A DNA stretch of 64,000 nucleotides from Pelobates cultripes. Taxonomy: Eukaryota > Chordata > Amphibia > Anura > Pelobatidae. The stretch is from assembly GCA_933207985.1 (NCBI GenBank), contig OW240915.1:264648952-264712951 (forward strand), given 5' to 3'. This document shows, one piece after another, positions 10,481 through 21,779 of this stretch. The position numbers and the translations under genes were made by a program. The notes below the pieces were generated by a model, which ran no database searches, was not told the origin of the DNA, and saw only the letters and a list, made by a program, of their open reading frames with translations. Positions within the stretch are counted from its first letter, which is position 1. Each line of letters opens with the position of its first letter.

Positions 10481-11594
10481 AGTTTCTGTAAGGGATTAGA
10501 CTAAAGACTAAATTAACATTGTGTGTCCATGTATAACTTCATTTTTTAAGCATCCCTGAACAGCAATCTACACATAGAAGTTAGCTCTTTCATCTCAGGT
10601 TTCAAGTGTAACACTTAGAAAAAGAAATGCTCGACAGGAAGGCAAGAAATATGTATACAGTAAAATATGATACTTGGGGTTAAAGTAAGATCTTTTAGAC
10701 ATTATTTTGTTCTGCAACTGTCATTTATACATACTGGAATTATATGTATTTTAAGTTTATTAAGCCGATTGTGTATTCAATACCTGGGATTCTATTGGCA
10801 TCTTTGTTATTCACAGAAATGTGCGTGTTTTTTTCTAACAGTCCAGATGGTGCTATAATTTCAATCCCTTAAATATTCAAGTGTTCTTGTTTTAGTGCAA
10901 TAGAAAACAGGCACATTACAAAATACAAACATACGGTTAGATAAAATAAGCATAAACACATGCATTAAACATCAATGATGAACTATAAGATTCTAAAAGA
11001 AAACTTATAGAAAATAACATAAATACTTGTCAGTACATATTAAATAAAATAAAAATAAAAATATATATATGGCTTATGATTATACATTTCAATTAAATCC
11101 AGTATAGCCTTTTGGTAAATTGAAATTTGTACAGAAAATGTTAAGTTCCAAACAAATCATTTACTAATACTAATGTTACAGAGTAAATGTTAAATTGCAG
11201 TGCTGTTGGAAATCATCCTGGTGGAAAAATACAGGCCCTGTACCAAGTAAAACACAACGATGCCCATACCATGAAAACTGGGCTTTGTAAAAGTGCACAG
11301 GTTTGTGAAAATAGCTGAACCGATTGAAAAATGCTGTTTTTCTTTTTAAGAAATTCATGTATAAAATCTTATTCAGAAGTTCTAATTTTAGTTTTAGTTC
11401 ACGATTTGTCAGCATATTGACTCTGAAAACATTTATGTTACTGTGTAAAACTGGTAGGGGTGCATCTATCCTGGCAATACAGCAGCAATTCTAAGTGTTA
11501 CTATGGTGATTGCTACAGAGTTTGCAAATAGGTTGTTTTTTTTTTGCATTTTCTTTTTTCTTTGACCTATTTCTTTTCAATAATTGAATATATA
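10481..11594. other. No feature recognised
   Basis: AT-rich sequence with a (TA)n run near 11060. I see no gene and no repeat boundary. Confidence 0.45.
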
Positions 11595-12804
11595 TATTGG
11601 TGAGCCAAAACATTAACATCACTGACAGGTGAAGTGCAAAACACTGATTAAATCATTACTGTGGCACCTGTCAAGGGGTGTGATATATTGGGTAGCAAGC
11701 AAACAGTCAATTCTTGAATTTTATGTGTTGGAATCAGGAGAACTGGTCAAGTGATAAGATATAAATGACTTTGAAAAAGGAAAAATAATGATGGCTTGAT
11801 GACTTGGTATGAGCTTCTCCAAAACATTAAGCCTTGTGGTGTGTTCCCAGTATGCAGTGGTCAGTACCTACCAAAAGTGGTGCATGGAAGGATAACTGGT
11901 TAACCAGCATCACGGTCCTGGGCACCCAAGGCTCATTGATGCACATGGGAGCAAAGACTTGCTCATCTGGTCTGATCACACAGAATAGCTACTGTAGCTT
12001 AAGTTCCTTGAAAACATAATGCTGGACATGATAGAAAGGTGTCAGAACACATAGTGCAATTCAGTTTGCTGCACATGGGTCTGCATAGTTGCAGACCAGT
12101 CAGAGTGCCCATGATGAACCTGCCCACCACCAAAAGTGCATTCGCTGGGGATGTGAGTATAATAACTGAACAATTGAACAATGGAAGAAAGTTGCCTGGT
12201 CTAACAAACACATGATTATTTAGATCAGATGGGTGGTTCGGGTGCATGTGTGTCTTTTTCTTGGGGAAGAGATGGCAGCAGGATGTTCTATGAGAATAAG
12301 GAAAGTCAGCGAAGGCAGTGTTATGCTCTCGGCAATGTTGTGCTGGGAAACATTGAGTCCTGCAATTGATGTGTATGTTAATTTGACACGTAATACCTAC
12401 CTGGAGACGTACACCCATTCATGGAAATGGTGTTTCCTCATGGCAGTGACCTCTTTCAGCAGGATAATGCACCTTGCAACATTATAAAAATTGTTGAGGG
12501 GTGGTTTGAGGAACATAACAAAGAGTTCAAGTTGTTGACTTGACCTCCAGATTCCCCAGATCTCAATCCAACTGAGCATCTGTGGGATGTGCTGGAGCAA
12601 CGACTCTGATCCATTGAGGCCCCACCTTGCAGCTGGCAGGACTTAAAGGATCTGCTGCTAACATCTTGGTGCCAGATACCGCATAACACCTTCAGAGGTC
12701 TTGTGGAACCACACCTGTATCAGAGCTGTTTTTGAAGCACGAGTGAGATATGATGTGATATGACATGATAGTTGGTGGTTGTAATGTTGTGGCTGGTAAG
12801 TGTA
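11595..12804 (+). mobile_element. Degenerate Tc1/mariner element
   Basis: The left end (near 11595, 'ggtgagccaaaacattaaca') and the reverse complement of the right end (near 12804, 'taccagccacaacattacaa') are diverged terminal inverted repeats. The interior encodes mariner-type motifs in the plus strand: 'FQQDNAPCN' near 12460 and 'PPDSPDLNPTEHLWDVLEQ' near 12545-12600, with stops just before and after. The transposase is broken throughout, so this is a fossil. The length of about 1.2 kb fits the superfamily. Confidence 0.85.
12240..12735 (+). pseudogene. Mariner-type transposase remnant
   Basis: This holds the second catalytic Asp region ('QQDNAPCN') and the third acidic residue in 'NPTEHLW', followed by 'DLKDLLLTSWCQIPHNTF', a helical tail seen in mariner-like transposases. 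In-frame stops occur directly before 'PPDSPD' and after 'LEQRL', and the part carrying the first Asp is too decayed to read. The protein would cut at the terminal repeats to excise the element; here it cannot. Confidence 0.8.
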
Positions 12805-13526
12805 CATTCAATGACCTGCTGCATGAATATTAAAATGTCCTAATACATTTACTATTATGGTGTTGGATAGAACTAGGTGAGGGGATGTATGAGATGATGG
12901 GCATCAAATACTTTTATGTCACAGGAGTTCCATTCCAATTGCCAGTTGTACAAGAAAACAATAGGTATGATAGCATGCCGATAACTTTTCCATTAAACTT
13001 ATGTTTCCTTGTGAAATATTACAGTTAAAATATTTGGACAGGAGGATGTTTAAAAAACTAAGGAGTTAAGTGTTTTGGTGGTTAAATAAACTACCACTGG
13101 CTATAAATAAAGTAACCTTGTCATGAAATGTTCACTTTAAATGGTAGCATCTCCCTGTGCTTGCAATATATTATAGTGATTGTCATTGTGATTGAAGCTA
13201 ACTTTAGTTAAATACAAACCTTCTTTTCATAACTGACAAAATCACCATTATGCAGGGATCTTTCATGTTGTAAAAGTAACATCCACCCACTGCTCCTGCC
13301 CATATCATTCTAGACTTGAGCACAGCAGTTCGGTTAAACCAATTAAAAAAAAAACTTTTTTATTTAGTTTGGGACCCTCAACATTCATTTAGATGACAGC
13401 TTGGCTCTACTGAACATTTTCAATGAAAAATATTCAGGAAAACAATATGGATGAACAAAAAAGGATGAAAAAATGGCCCAATCAATGTACTGCAAAATAT
13501 ATACATGATATATTCTTTATGTCAAT
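12805..13526. other. No feature recognised
   Basis: No gene seen. A poly-A/poly-T hairpin-like run lies near 13345-13365. The stretch before the LTR may belong to an older repeat that continues at 14447, but I cannot name it. Confidence 0.4.
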
Positions 13527-14446
13527 TGTGACGGAACGCTGGCACTCCGACTGAGTACCTCCGCCAATTGATGCGCCTAGTGCTCACTGAGGACTCAAAG
13601 CACTCCAACCGACACCATCAGCACTGCAGACCCCACTTCCAGAGATACAGCTGCGCCGGGGTCTCGCCGTCTCCACTCACCCTGGATCCACGACCAGGAT
13701 CCAGCTCCCAGTGGGTGAACCTCTCCTAAATCCAGAGAGCGTAGCAGGAACAAATCAAGCTATTGCAAGAGCTTACTCTGGGGAGTAAGTGAGTATAGCA
13801 ATCCCCAGAGTGTAGGTATCCCTTCCCCCAAACATGAGCCAAGGCTTCAAGAAAGGTACAAGATGATCTGGTTTTAATGACCACACACTGGCTTTTATGC
13901 AAGTCCCCATGCAAGGGGACATCCCACAGGGTGGGACCCAGTATAACCAATCACAGACAATACAACCAAAACACTCCCACAGTGACATCACAATCCCTCC
14001 TCTCTATCCTGGAGATAATTGGGAAGTAATCAAATTATCTCCCAGGACAGAGGCAAGACTCCATTAACCACATGGTTACAAAAAGACATAAAATTACACA
14101 ATGTTACAATTACTACATAAAACATATACATGCAACATATCCCCAGATAGCTTAGATCTGAGTGCACATTATTATTGAATGGTGCTCAGATCACATACAT
14201 ACAATTCAATCGCCATGGAGCCAAAGTCTTTTCCATAGTCTTTTGTTACACAAATAGGCTCCATGGCATAGCTATCTGGGATAGCACTACTACCATACTG
14301 AAAGTCCAGAACGCCCCAGCAGAAATACACAAACAAACCTTTCTGCAGGGGAAAATACCGCTATCAGCACATGGGCCATAGTCAGAATGCAGGAGGCTAG
14401 CCAGTAGTCCCCTCCAGGCACAAGTGGCGAAGGGCACTTTGTCACA
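13527..14446 (-). mobile_element. Solo LTR, 920 bp, minus strand
   Basis: In the minus orientation it begins TGTGACAAAG at 14446 and ends CCGTCACA at 13527. The 5-bp sequence 'tcaat' occurs at 13522-13526 and 14447-14451, a perfect target duplication. It belongs to the same family as the LTRs at 7322 and 27276, and shares 'ctacgctctctgga' and 'agctggatcctggtc' with the fragment at 37040-37791. A TATA-like 'gcataaaagc' is at 13891-13900 on the minus strand. No coding part is attached. Confidence 0.92.
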
Positions 14447-15014
14447 TCAATATTTTGCAATACACTCATAGGTGTTTTTTCCCTCCATTTGGTTCACAGA
14501 TTAGGGAGAAAAAGTAACCAATAAATTATAAAATACTGATACACATCACTGATGAGCCTACCCAGTTTTGGGGATTTACATATCCCTAAAAACATTTTTT
14601 TTCCAAGGATGGGAATGGCTTAGGTGTAAAGGATAACAGAAAATTATTCATACGTAGAAATTGAAACCTGGATTGTATGGTTGGGGGTTGTGATGCATGA
14701 GGTGCATCTCCCTAGCACATATATGTGTGGAATCCCTGTCCAAGAAGTCATAACCCTTTAATCCCAGGGTAAACAATGGATTATGGGATACAGAAGTCAG
14801 GGAGAAAATTGTATAAGATAGGCCCATATGTTGTCTCCAGAGCTGGAGATTTGGCTATATGGTGGGGTGCTCTGCATGTCAAAGGGATGCTATTGGTACA
14901 CTTTGTCAGAATAGGGTGGCAAAGGGTACCTTGATTTGGGATTGCTCTATAGCATTTCATTGTTCAAAAACATCAGTTCTTGACCAACTGTTACTTCTGT
15001 TAAATATAATGGCT
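14447..15014. other. No feature recognised
   Basis: No open frame or repeat that I can name. Confidence 0.4.
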
Positions 15015-16560
15015 AACATAGAAACATAGAATGTTGTGGCAGATAAGAACCATTCGGCCCTTCTAGTCTGCCCAATTGTTTAAATACTTTCATTAGTCCC
15101 TGGCCTTATCTTATAGTTAGGATAGCCTTATGCCTATCCCATTCATGCTTAAACTCCTTAACTGTGTTAACCTCTACCACTTCAGCGGGCAGGCTATTCC
15201 ATGCGTCCACTACCCTCTCAGTAAAGTAATACTTCCTGATATTATTTTTGAACCTTTGCCCTCTAATTTAAGACTATGTCCTCTTCTGGTAGTTTTTTTA
15301 GATAGTGTCCTCCTTTACTGTGTTGATTCCCTTTATATATTTAAATATTTCTACCATACCCCTTCTGTCTCATCTTTCCTCCAAGCTATACATGTTAAGA
15401 TCCTTTAACCTTTCCTTGTAAATTGTGTACTGTAATCCATGAACCAGTTTAGTAGCCCTTCTCTGAACTCTCTCCAAAGTGTCAATATCCTTCTGGAGAT
15501 ATGGTCTCCTGTACTGAGCACAATACTCCACAATACTCCAAGTGCTCCACAATACTCATCAGTGCTCTGTACAATGGCATGTGCACTTCCCTCCTTCAAC
15601 TGCTAATACATCTCCCTATACAACCAGGCATTCTGCTAACATTTCCTTAAGTCATCTGATATAATTACCGCTAAATCCCTTTCCTCAGATGTTGAGGTTA
15701 GGACTCTGTCAAATATTCTATACTCTGCCCTTGGGTTTTTACATCCTAGATGCATTATCTTGCATTTATCCACATTAAATGTCATGTGCCATAGGTCTGA
15801 CCATTTTTCTAGTTTACCTAAATCATTTCCCATGTGGCTTATACCTCCTGGAACATCAACCCTGTTACATATCTTAGTATCATCAGCAAAAAGACATACC
15901 TTACCATCAAGACCTTCTGCAATATCACTAATAAAAATATTAAAGAGACTGGGTCCAAGTACAGATCCCTGATGTACCCCACTGGTAACAAGACCATGCT
16001 TCGAATATACTCCATTGACTACAACCCTCACCCACTGCCTTACCCATTCAACAATATTGGAATCCAAACTCAAAGATTGCAGTTTATTGATAAGCCTTCT
16101 ATGTGCAACAGTGTCAAAAGCCTTACTGAAATCTAGGTAAGCAATGTTTACTGCACCACCCTGATTTATTATTTTAGTTACTCAATTAAAAAAAAAAAAT
16201 CAAAGAAATTAGTTTAGCATGATCTCCCTGAAATAAACCCATGTTGTCTTTGATTTTAAAATCCGTGTGATTTTAGATGTTAAACAATCCTATCCTTTGA
16301 CATGTTTTTTTTCCTTTCCTCACTACTGCAGTAAGGCTTATAGGTGCCCGACTCATCCTCATTACTACATTTCTTGTGAATGGGCACAACATTCACTAAC
16401 TTCCAATCTTCTGGGACTACGCCTGTTAACAATGTTTTGATAATACACCACTAAGCTCTTTTAAAAACTTTGGGTGTATTCCATCAGGCCCCATTGACCT
16501 ATTTGTCTTACTTTTGTCAGTTGAAATAGAACCTCTTTTGGGTGGTGTGACTCAGTAACT
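15015..16560 (-). mobile_element. CR1-like LINE, 3' portion (family A)
   Basis: The 3' end (15015-15075) reads, in the minus sense, 'gggccgaatggttctt' followed by 'ttctatgtttctatg', the CR1-type short terminal repeat. Going upstream it encodes a C-terminal segment '[19 protein letters not shown]' (15370-15552), the RT core (15636-16073) and near 16470-16530 the region before RT motif 1 ('GPDGI'-like). It is 5' truncated near 16560. The plus-strand copy at 39673-42150 is the same family. Confidence 0.9.
15636..16073 (-). pseudogene. CR1-like reverse transcriptase core
   Basis: A 145-aa open segment of a CR1-like ORF2. It contains 'GVHQGSVLGPSLFNIFISDI' (RT motif 4-like; consensus has P in place of H), the intact catalytic box 'LFADDTKI', and the downstream 'LEKWSDLWHMTFNVDKCKIM' thumb-side block. 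The enzyme would prime reverse transcription on nicked DNA. Frame breaks on both sides separate it from the rest of the ORF, so it is inactive although the FADD residues remain. Confidence 0.88.
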
Positions 16561-16599
16561 ATTCTTATATTAAACCACACTGACTATATATAGGATATG

Positions 16600-18740
16600 T
16601 CAACATAATATAATTAATTCAAGATTTTTTATTTGCCCAAATAAGGTTTGTGGAGTTTATGAAAAAAACATCAGCATGTTAATGTTTGTAGAAGATAAAG
16701 GATGTGGGGGATAACATTCATTTTTAACATTTGGATCCAGCCAATTAAAGGGACACTATAGTCACCAGAACAACTACAGCATATTGAATTTGTTCTGGTG
16801 AGTAGGATCATTATCTTCAGGCTTTTTGCTGTAAACACTGTCTTTTCATAGAAAATGCAGTGTTTACATTACAGCCTAGTGATAACTTCACTGGCCACTC
16901 CTCAGATGGCTGTTAGAGATCCTTCCTGGGTCATGGCTGCCTAAAATGCAGCCACGCATTCAGTGTCTCCTCCCTCTGCATGCAGACACTAAACTTTCCT
17001 CATAGAGATTTATTGATTCAATTAATCTCTATGAGGATATGCTGATTGGCCAGGTTTGTGTTTGAATCATGCTGGCTCTGCCCCTGATCTGCCTCCTTGT
17101 CAGTCTCAGCCAATCCTATGGGGAAGCACTTTAATTGGATCAGGCTACCACTTCTGATCATGTCAGCAGACTGCTTGTATTTTCAGAGACAAACAGCATG
17201 CAGGGTTACAGCTTCAGGCTTGAATACAGTAAGATTTTGCTATATTTATGGAGGCCTGAGGGTCACCGGGGGACTAGATGGTTGTTTTTACACTATAGGG
17301 TCAGGAATACATGTATGTGTTCCTGACCCTATAGTGATCCTTTAAGTTAAAAAGTTCTAGTGATATAGATCCTGCTTGATGATCGTGAGGGTTTGTGGGA
17401 AGTTAATATCATACAGGAGAGATGGGTTAGCTGGTACTGCTATGCCTAAATAGTTCATGGATTTTTGTGGCCATGTAAACGGGAAGGTTGCTTTCATAAT
17501 TTATATGTATATTTAAGAGTTTACTTTTGTCTAGGTTGACCTTGAAGTAGAGAAATAGTGGGAGAGTTTAGACTAATGATTTGGTCATGTACAAAAGCAG
17601 AGACCTTCTATTCATCAGTCCTGTGAGCCTCCCATGTATATTAGGGCTGTTTTGGTTCACTTGGATGAAAGGCTCTAAACGAAGGACAGATCGAAGAGGG
17701 ACAGCCTTGCCTAGTACCATTGCTTATGGTAAATGAGTCAAAATAATGACCATTAACCACGAATTTGGCTATTGGAGAGGAGTATGACACCCTAATCTGT
17801 TAAGCTGATGTTACCCAAAACCGCAGTGCCTCAGAACTGCAAACAACCAGGACCAGTCCATCCTGTCAAAAGCCTTCTCAGTTTCTATTGTCAAAAAACA
17901 AGCCAGGCTTCGGAAGAAGCATGCACTGTAGAGGATTGATACATTTGGTGGTATTGTCGTTTGTTTCTCGGAATAAATTCTGATGGATCTGTAGGCTTGA
18001 GGCAGAAATTTTTACAAAAATAGTAAGATCAATGTTTATCAAACATATAGTTCTGTAACTACTACAGGCTAGTGTGTGTTTGCCAGGCTTGTGTGTCAGT
18101 GTAATTGTGGCTTCCATTAGAAAATTGGGGTTGTTGTGGTCACCTGCTAATTGGTTTAAAACCCATATGAAGTAAGTATCTAGTTTTCCAGTAAAGGTTT
18201 TGTAATATATAGCAGTGAATCAGTCTGCATCATTACTTTTTCCTTAGGGATTTGCCTTTAACTGCAGCCTCAAATTTGTATATAGTTAAAGGGTTATCTA
18301 GAAAATTGGCTGCATTAGGTGGGATAGTAACTCTCACATGTTTAGTTAGGTACTCTTTAGTTAGGTAGTCAGAGGGTGGTGACAATCTGATATTGTATAG
18401 ATTTTGTCCTTTAGGAACTCTTGGGAAATATCTGCTGTAGGGTGTTCAATGGAACCATCCTTAGCTCGAATGTTAGGTATAAATGTTGTCTCCCAACGTG
18501 CTTTCAAGGCATGAGCTAAATACTTGCCACATTTTTTGCCATATGCATAGCAAGTGTGTTTAAGCATAAATACAACACATTTAGCCTTTAAGTAATTCCT
18601 TTAGTTCATATATAGGAAAGAAAAGGAGTTTATAATGGTCAACTTAGTTAAGGAGACCGTGTTGCAATTCTAAGAAGGTTAGCTCAGATATACCTTGTGC
18701 CTGATGCTATTTCATTTGAGAAACATCTGATCTTTTATTA
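16600..18740 (-). pseudogene. L1-like ORF2 fragment split by a MITE
   Basis: Minus-strand readings give, in order from high to low coordinates, the linker before RT ('RIRAKDGSIEHPTADI', 18361-18567), an RT segment near 17880 ('EKAFDRMDW', one substitution from the L1 consensus), and after the insertion at 16745-17345 'LKMNVIPHILYLLQTL' near 16650-16730, a segment C-terminal to RT. The order matches an L1-clade ORF2. Many stops and shifts are present. Its 3' end abuts the CR1 fragment. Confidence 0.75.
16745..17345. mobile_element. piggyBac-type MITE with TTAA flanks, 601 bp
   Basis: TTAA is found at both ends (16745-16748 and 17342-17345). The terminal inverted repeats are 'ttaaagggacactatag' and, inverted from the right end, 'ttaaaggatcactatag'. 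Internal hairpins occur near 16770-16800, 16990-17035 and 17295-17335. TTAA duplication is characteristic of piggyBac elements; there is no transposase inside. It interrupts the L1 ORF2 fragment cleanly. Confidence 0.9.
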
Positions 18741-20020
18741 AGCTATTCCCCATGTTTTAACAGTTCCATTAATTTTATTTGTATTTAGGAAAACATGGGT
18801 TTCTTAACTACATTATCTTCATAGATCTCAACATTTAGTAAAAGGTTAGGGGGAGATTTGTGCTCTTTATTTTAGAGTTTTCATCAGGCAGCTGCTTCTC
18901 AAAGAAGCCACCAGTTACAAATAGAAAGATCAATAGTTGAATGCTCTGTTAGACTACTTAGAGGGAGGGAGTGGTGCATGCAGATGACTGTCAGGAAAAG
19001 GGGTGCTAGGGAAAATAACTTTGATGCAATCCCCCCTTTTTTTTTAGTAATGTAGTGGTTACCTTGTTGTGCAGTGTGTGCTTGTTTCTGGTTATACTTT
19101 CACTGATATGCTTGAGAGCATCAGTAGCACACTCTTCTTGGGTAGAGGAGGGGAAATAACATACAATTACACAAACAGAGATGTAGGGATCTGTCTTGAC
19201 ATATCCCCTTATCTCTATTAGTATAATGGTTATCAAATATTTCTCTGGTCTCAAGCCCCAGCTGTTTCTGGAACCTAAAAATTCCCCTCGCTATGCCATA
19301 CACTTCTAGTTTCCTACTTATTTTAGCTGTCATATAAGCCAACTGATACTTGCTTGCAACTTTATTTTACTTTCTTAGTACATGAAGATATACTTAGTTT
19401 TCTAGGTTGAAACAATATAAAAATCACACAATTCATTTGTGCTGTTGACAGCCTGTAAATAAGTGTACATATAGGCATAATTTCACTGTTAAACGACTCT
19501 GCATTTATTCTTTAGTTTTTCAAAGTCTACATCTGATATTGGAAACTTTAGTTTTTCTGAATTTGACTTAAGCATATCGTGTGAACTAATGAAGTGTGAG
19601 CTGGAGTTTAAACCTTAATTTCCTTACCATTTATATCCTTACAATCAAAACCCTGTTCAGAATCTTTATTTAGTATTGTTGGCATTGAAGGTACAGCTAG
19701 TGTGCCAGCTGTAACTACCACGTACCTTTCACAGAACGTAATGAATGGTTCCTGCTTATACTTTTTTTTTAACTGAGTAGCTTTGTTGCTTTTTTTTTGC
19801 TGAGTGATATTCCAAATGTTAACATTCATCTCAACTTGGTGAGTATTACTATGCTTTTACAAGCAATAAAATAAAATATGATTTGTCTACACTCACACAG
19901 ACATTTATTTTAAAAATATATTTTCAAAGGTGAGTATATGCCTGTACTCTGCATATATATTTAGGGATACACAATAATCCAATATTAAATATATAATATT
20001 ATAAACAATTATATAATATA
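18741..20020. other. Unassigned; perhaps upstream part of the L1
   Basis: No convincing coding segment. Because the L1 linker ends near 18740, some of this may be decayed endonuclease or ORF1 of the same element, but I could not match a motif. AT-rich toward 20000. Confidence 0.35.
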
Positions 20021-20286
20021 TTGACCAAATATTTATATTGAGCAAAAAAGCTTTCCAAAACAAAATGCTGAAACTTTATTTCTCTCTGTCTGTCTCTCAT
20101 TTTCATTCTCATTCTCGCTCTCTCTCTCTAAATATATATATATTTATCTCTCTCTATATAAATAATATTTAAATATATATATGTATTCAGAGAGAGAGAG
20201 AGTAAAACGAGAGACAGACAGACAGAAATAATGTTTCACCATTTTGTTTCGGAAAGCTTTTCTGGTCAATATTAATATTTGGTCAA
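20021..20286. repeat. 266-bp foldback element
   Basis: The left arm starts 'ttgaccaaatatttatattg' and the right arm ends 'aatattaatatttggtcaat'; between them 'aaagctttcc', a 'ttatttctctctgtctgtctc' region and a (CT)n/(GA)n run pair across a loop of TA repeats centred near 20153. A palindrome this long with a microsatellite core suggests a foldback MITE. No clear target duplication was found. Confidence 0.8.
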
Positions 20287-20294
20287 TATATATA

Positions 20295-21160
20295 TTTTCC
20301 TTGAAAAGAGCACTCTGGAGTCTTTTTATAATAAATGAATCATGCTTTTATTGTAGCAATCAAAAAGTTTCAATGTACGTTTCAGTCATAACAGACTTTT
20401 CTCAAGATAAATACTGAATGCCAAGACAACCGTTATATATGTGTATCCTAGTATAGGATTGGAGGGTGAAGTCTGTGAGAACGAGACCAGTGATTCCATA
20501 GATGACGTGAGTAAATTCAAAATACTTCAGCCAGAGTGAATTAACCATGTGAGGTGTAGGTAAAATCTTTTTACAGGTACTAAAAAAGTAAAAACAAGTA
20601 TTTATAATACCAACACCAGAGGAGGAGAGCCATGGATATCTAACAGCTCTAAGATAGAAACGACGTTGCAAAGCAAGGTAATTGTAATGCAGTGTAGCAA
20701 TATGTAACAAGTGTTATAATATAAACGCATATCACTGAGTTTCTACAATGGGTATATTCTAGAGATCCCCACTTAGGGATGTCTTAAGCAGAGCATTTTT
20801 AAGCATATAGGCATATATTTAATCATATATAAAGCAAATTATAGTCTCTTTATCGTCTTTCAAGAAAACAATATAAGGAGTTTTTTTCATTAAGTCCATG
20901 CGATGATAAAGTACACAGAGTGTGCATCCAAAAGGCTTCATACCAAAGGAGGGGAATGTCCCGGTTGCCACCTCTCAGAAGGGTAGGTACTTGATCGATC
21001 CCCATGAATCGCAATGAGGAAAGGTTATGTCCCACTTCTAAGAAATGGTGGACGACAGGGCTGCTAGCCGTGCCACTCTGTAAAGCAATGCTAATCGCAG
21101 ACCTATGTCCCTGCATCCGCTCTCTGTGGTTGTTTGAAGTTTTCCCCACGTAGGTCATGT
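20295..21160 (-). mobile_element. Penelope-like element, 3' end
   Basis: Contains the GIY-YIG endonuclease end (20850-21158) followed on the minus strand by a 3' UTR with 'gactgaaacgtacattg' and 'caataaaagcatgattc' and ending near 20295 with 'gagtgctcttttcaagg'. The reverse transcriptase part is absent: the element is truncated exactly where a telomere-like repeat starts. Confidence 0.85.
20850..21158 (-). pseudogene. GIY-YIG endonuclease domain of Penelope-like element
   Basis: A 102-aa frame without internal stops. It shows 'TYVGKTSNN' (second half of the GIY-YIG motif), a following Arg in 'HRERMQGHRS', 'VVHHFLEVGH', the catalytic-type Glu in 'LWYEAFWMHTL' and 'HGLNE' near the end. In Penelope-like elements this domain nicks target DNA for retrotransposition. 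The first strand of the motif and all RT sequence are missing, so it is a 5'-truncated copy. Confidence 0.85.
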
Positions 21161-21425
21161 CACTACCCTAACCCTAACCCTACCAGTAACCCTAGATGTG
21201 TAAGGGGTTGTGGTGGTTAGGGTTAAGAGTTAGGGGTAGGGGTGGGGTTAGGAGCAAGGTTAGTGGGTAGGGATAGATGTAGGGTTAGGGTTAGGGATAG
21301 GGTTAGTGGTTAGGGTTAGGAGTTAGGGGTAGGGTTAGGGGTAGGGGTAGGATTAGGGGGTAGGGTTAGGGATAGGGGTAGGGTAAGCGGTAGGGGTAAG
21401 GTTAGGGGTAGGGCTTAGGGAGCCC
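21161..21425. repeat. Degenerate telomere-like (TTAGGG) array
   Basis: Bases 21165-21195 hold CCCTAA-type repeats; 21210-21420 hold many TTAGGG, TTAGGGG and GTAGGG variants in the opposite sense. A direct repeat 'agatgtgtaag' followed by 'gttgtggtgg' lies at 21194-21216 and again at 21429-21451, bracketing the TTAGGG part. It is an internal array rather than a chromosome end, since unique sequence continues on both sides. Confidence 0.85.
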
Positions 21426-21469
21426 TACAGATGTGTAAGTAGTTGTGGTGGCAAGAGAGGGATGCATAG

Positions 21470-21650
21470 GAATGTCCAAATTGCCAAAGTCCCGAATTGC
21501 CAAAGTCCCAAATTTCAGGAGTGCCGAACTGAACCGAACCGAAGTGCAGAAGTCTCAAATTTTAGCAGTGCTGAACCGAAGTGACAAATTTTTTTACTTA
21601 CCCGAATTTCTGAACCGAACCAAATTTTTTGCCATTGCAAATCCCTATGA
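21470..21650. repeat. CCGAA-type short-motif repeat
   Basis: Repeated phrases 'gccaaagtccc', 'gccgaactgaaccgaacc' and 'ccgaatttctgaacc' in roughly 10-20 bp steps. The reverse-complement theme appears at 53205-53445. No unit is exact. Confidence 0.65.
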
Positions 21651-21779
21651 TGTAGTATGGTGATGGTGGCAACAGTGTTACTAAGGTTGTGCTGTGCAAG
21701 GCAGGACTCCCATAGTGACCAGGCTGTTGTTACAAATAATTTAGATGGGAGGTTTTTCCTTGCCACTGTTTCATAATGC

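Noticed and set aside
21161..21425. True chromosome end
   Set aside because: Sequence continues on both sides with retroelements, the array is degenerate and switches orientation, so it is internal.
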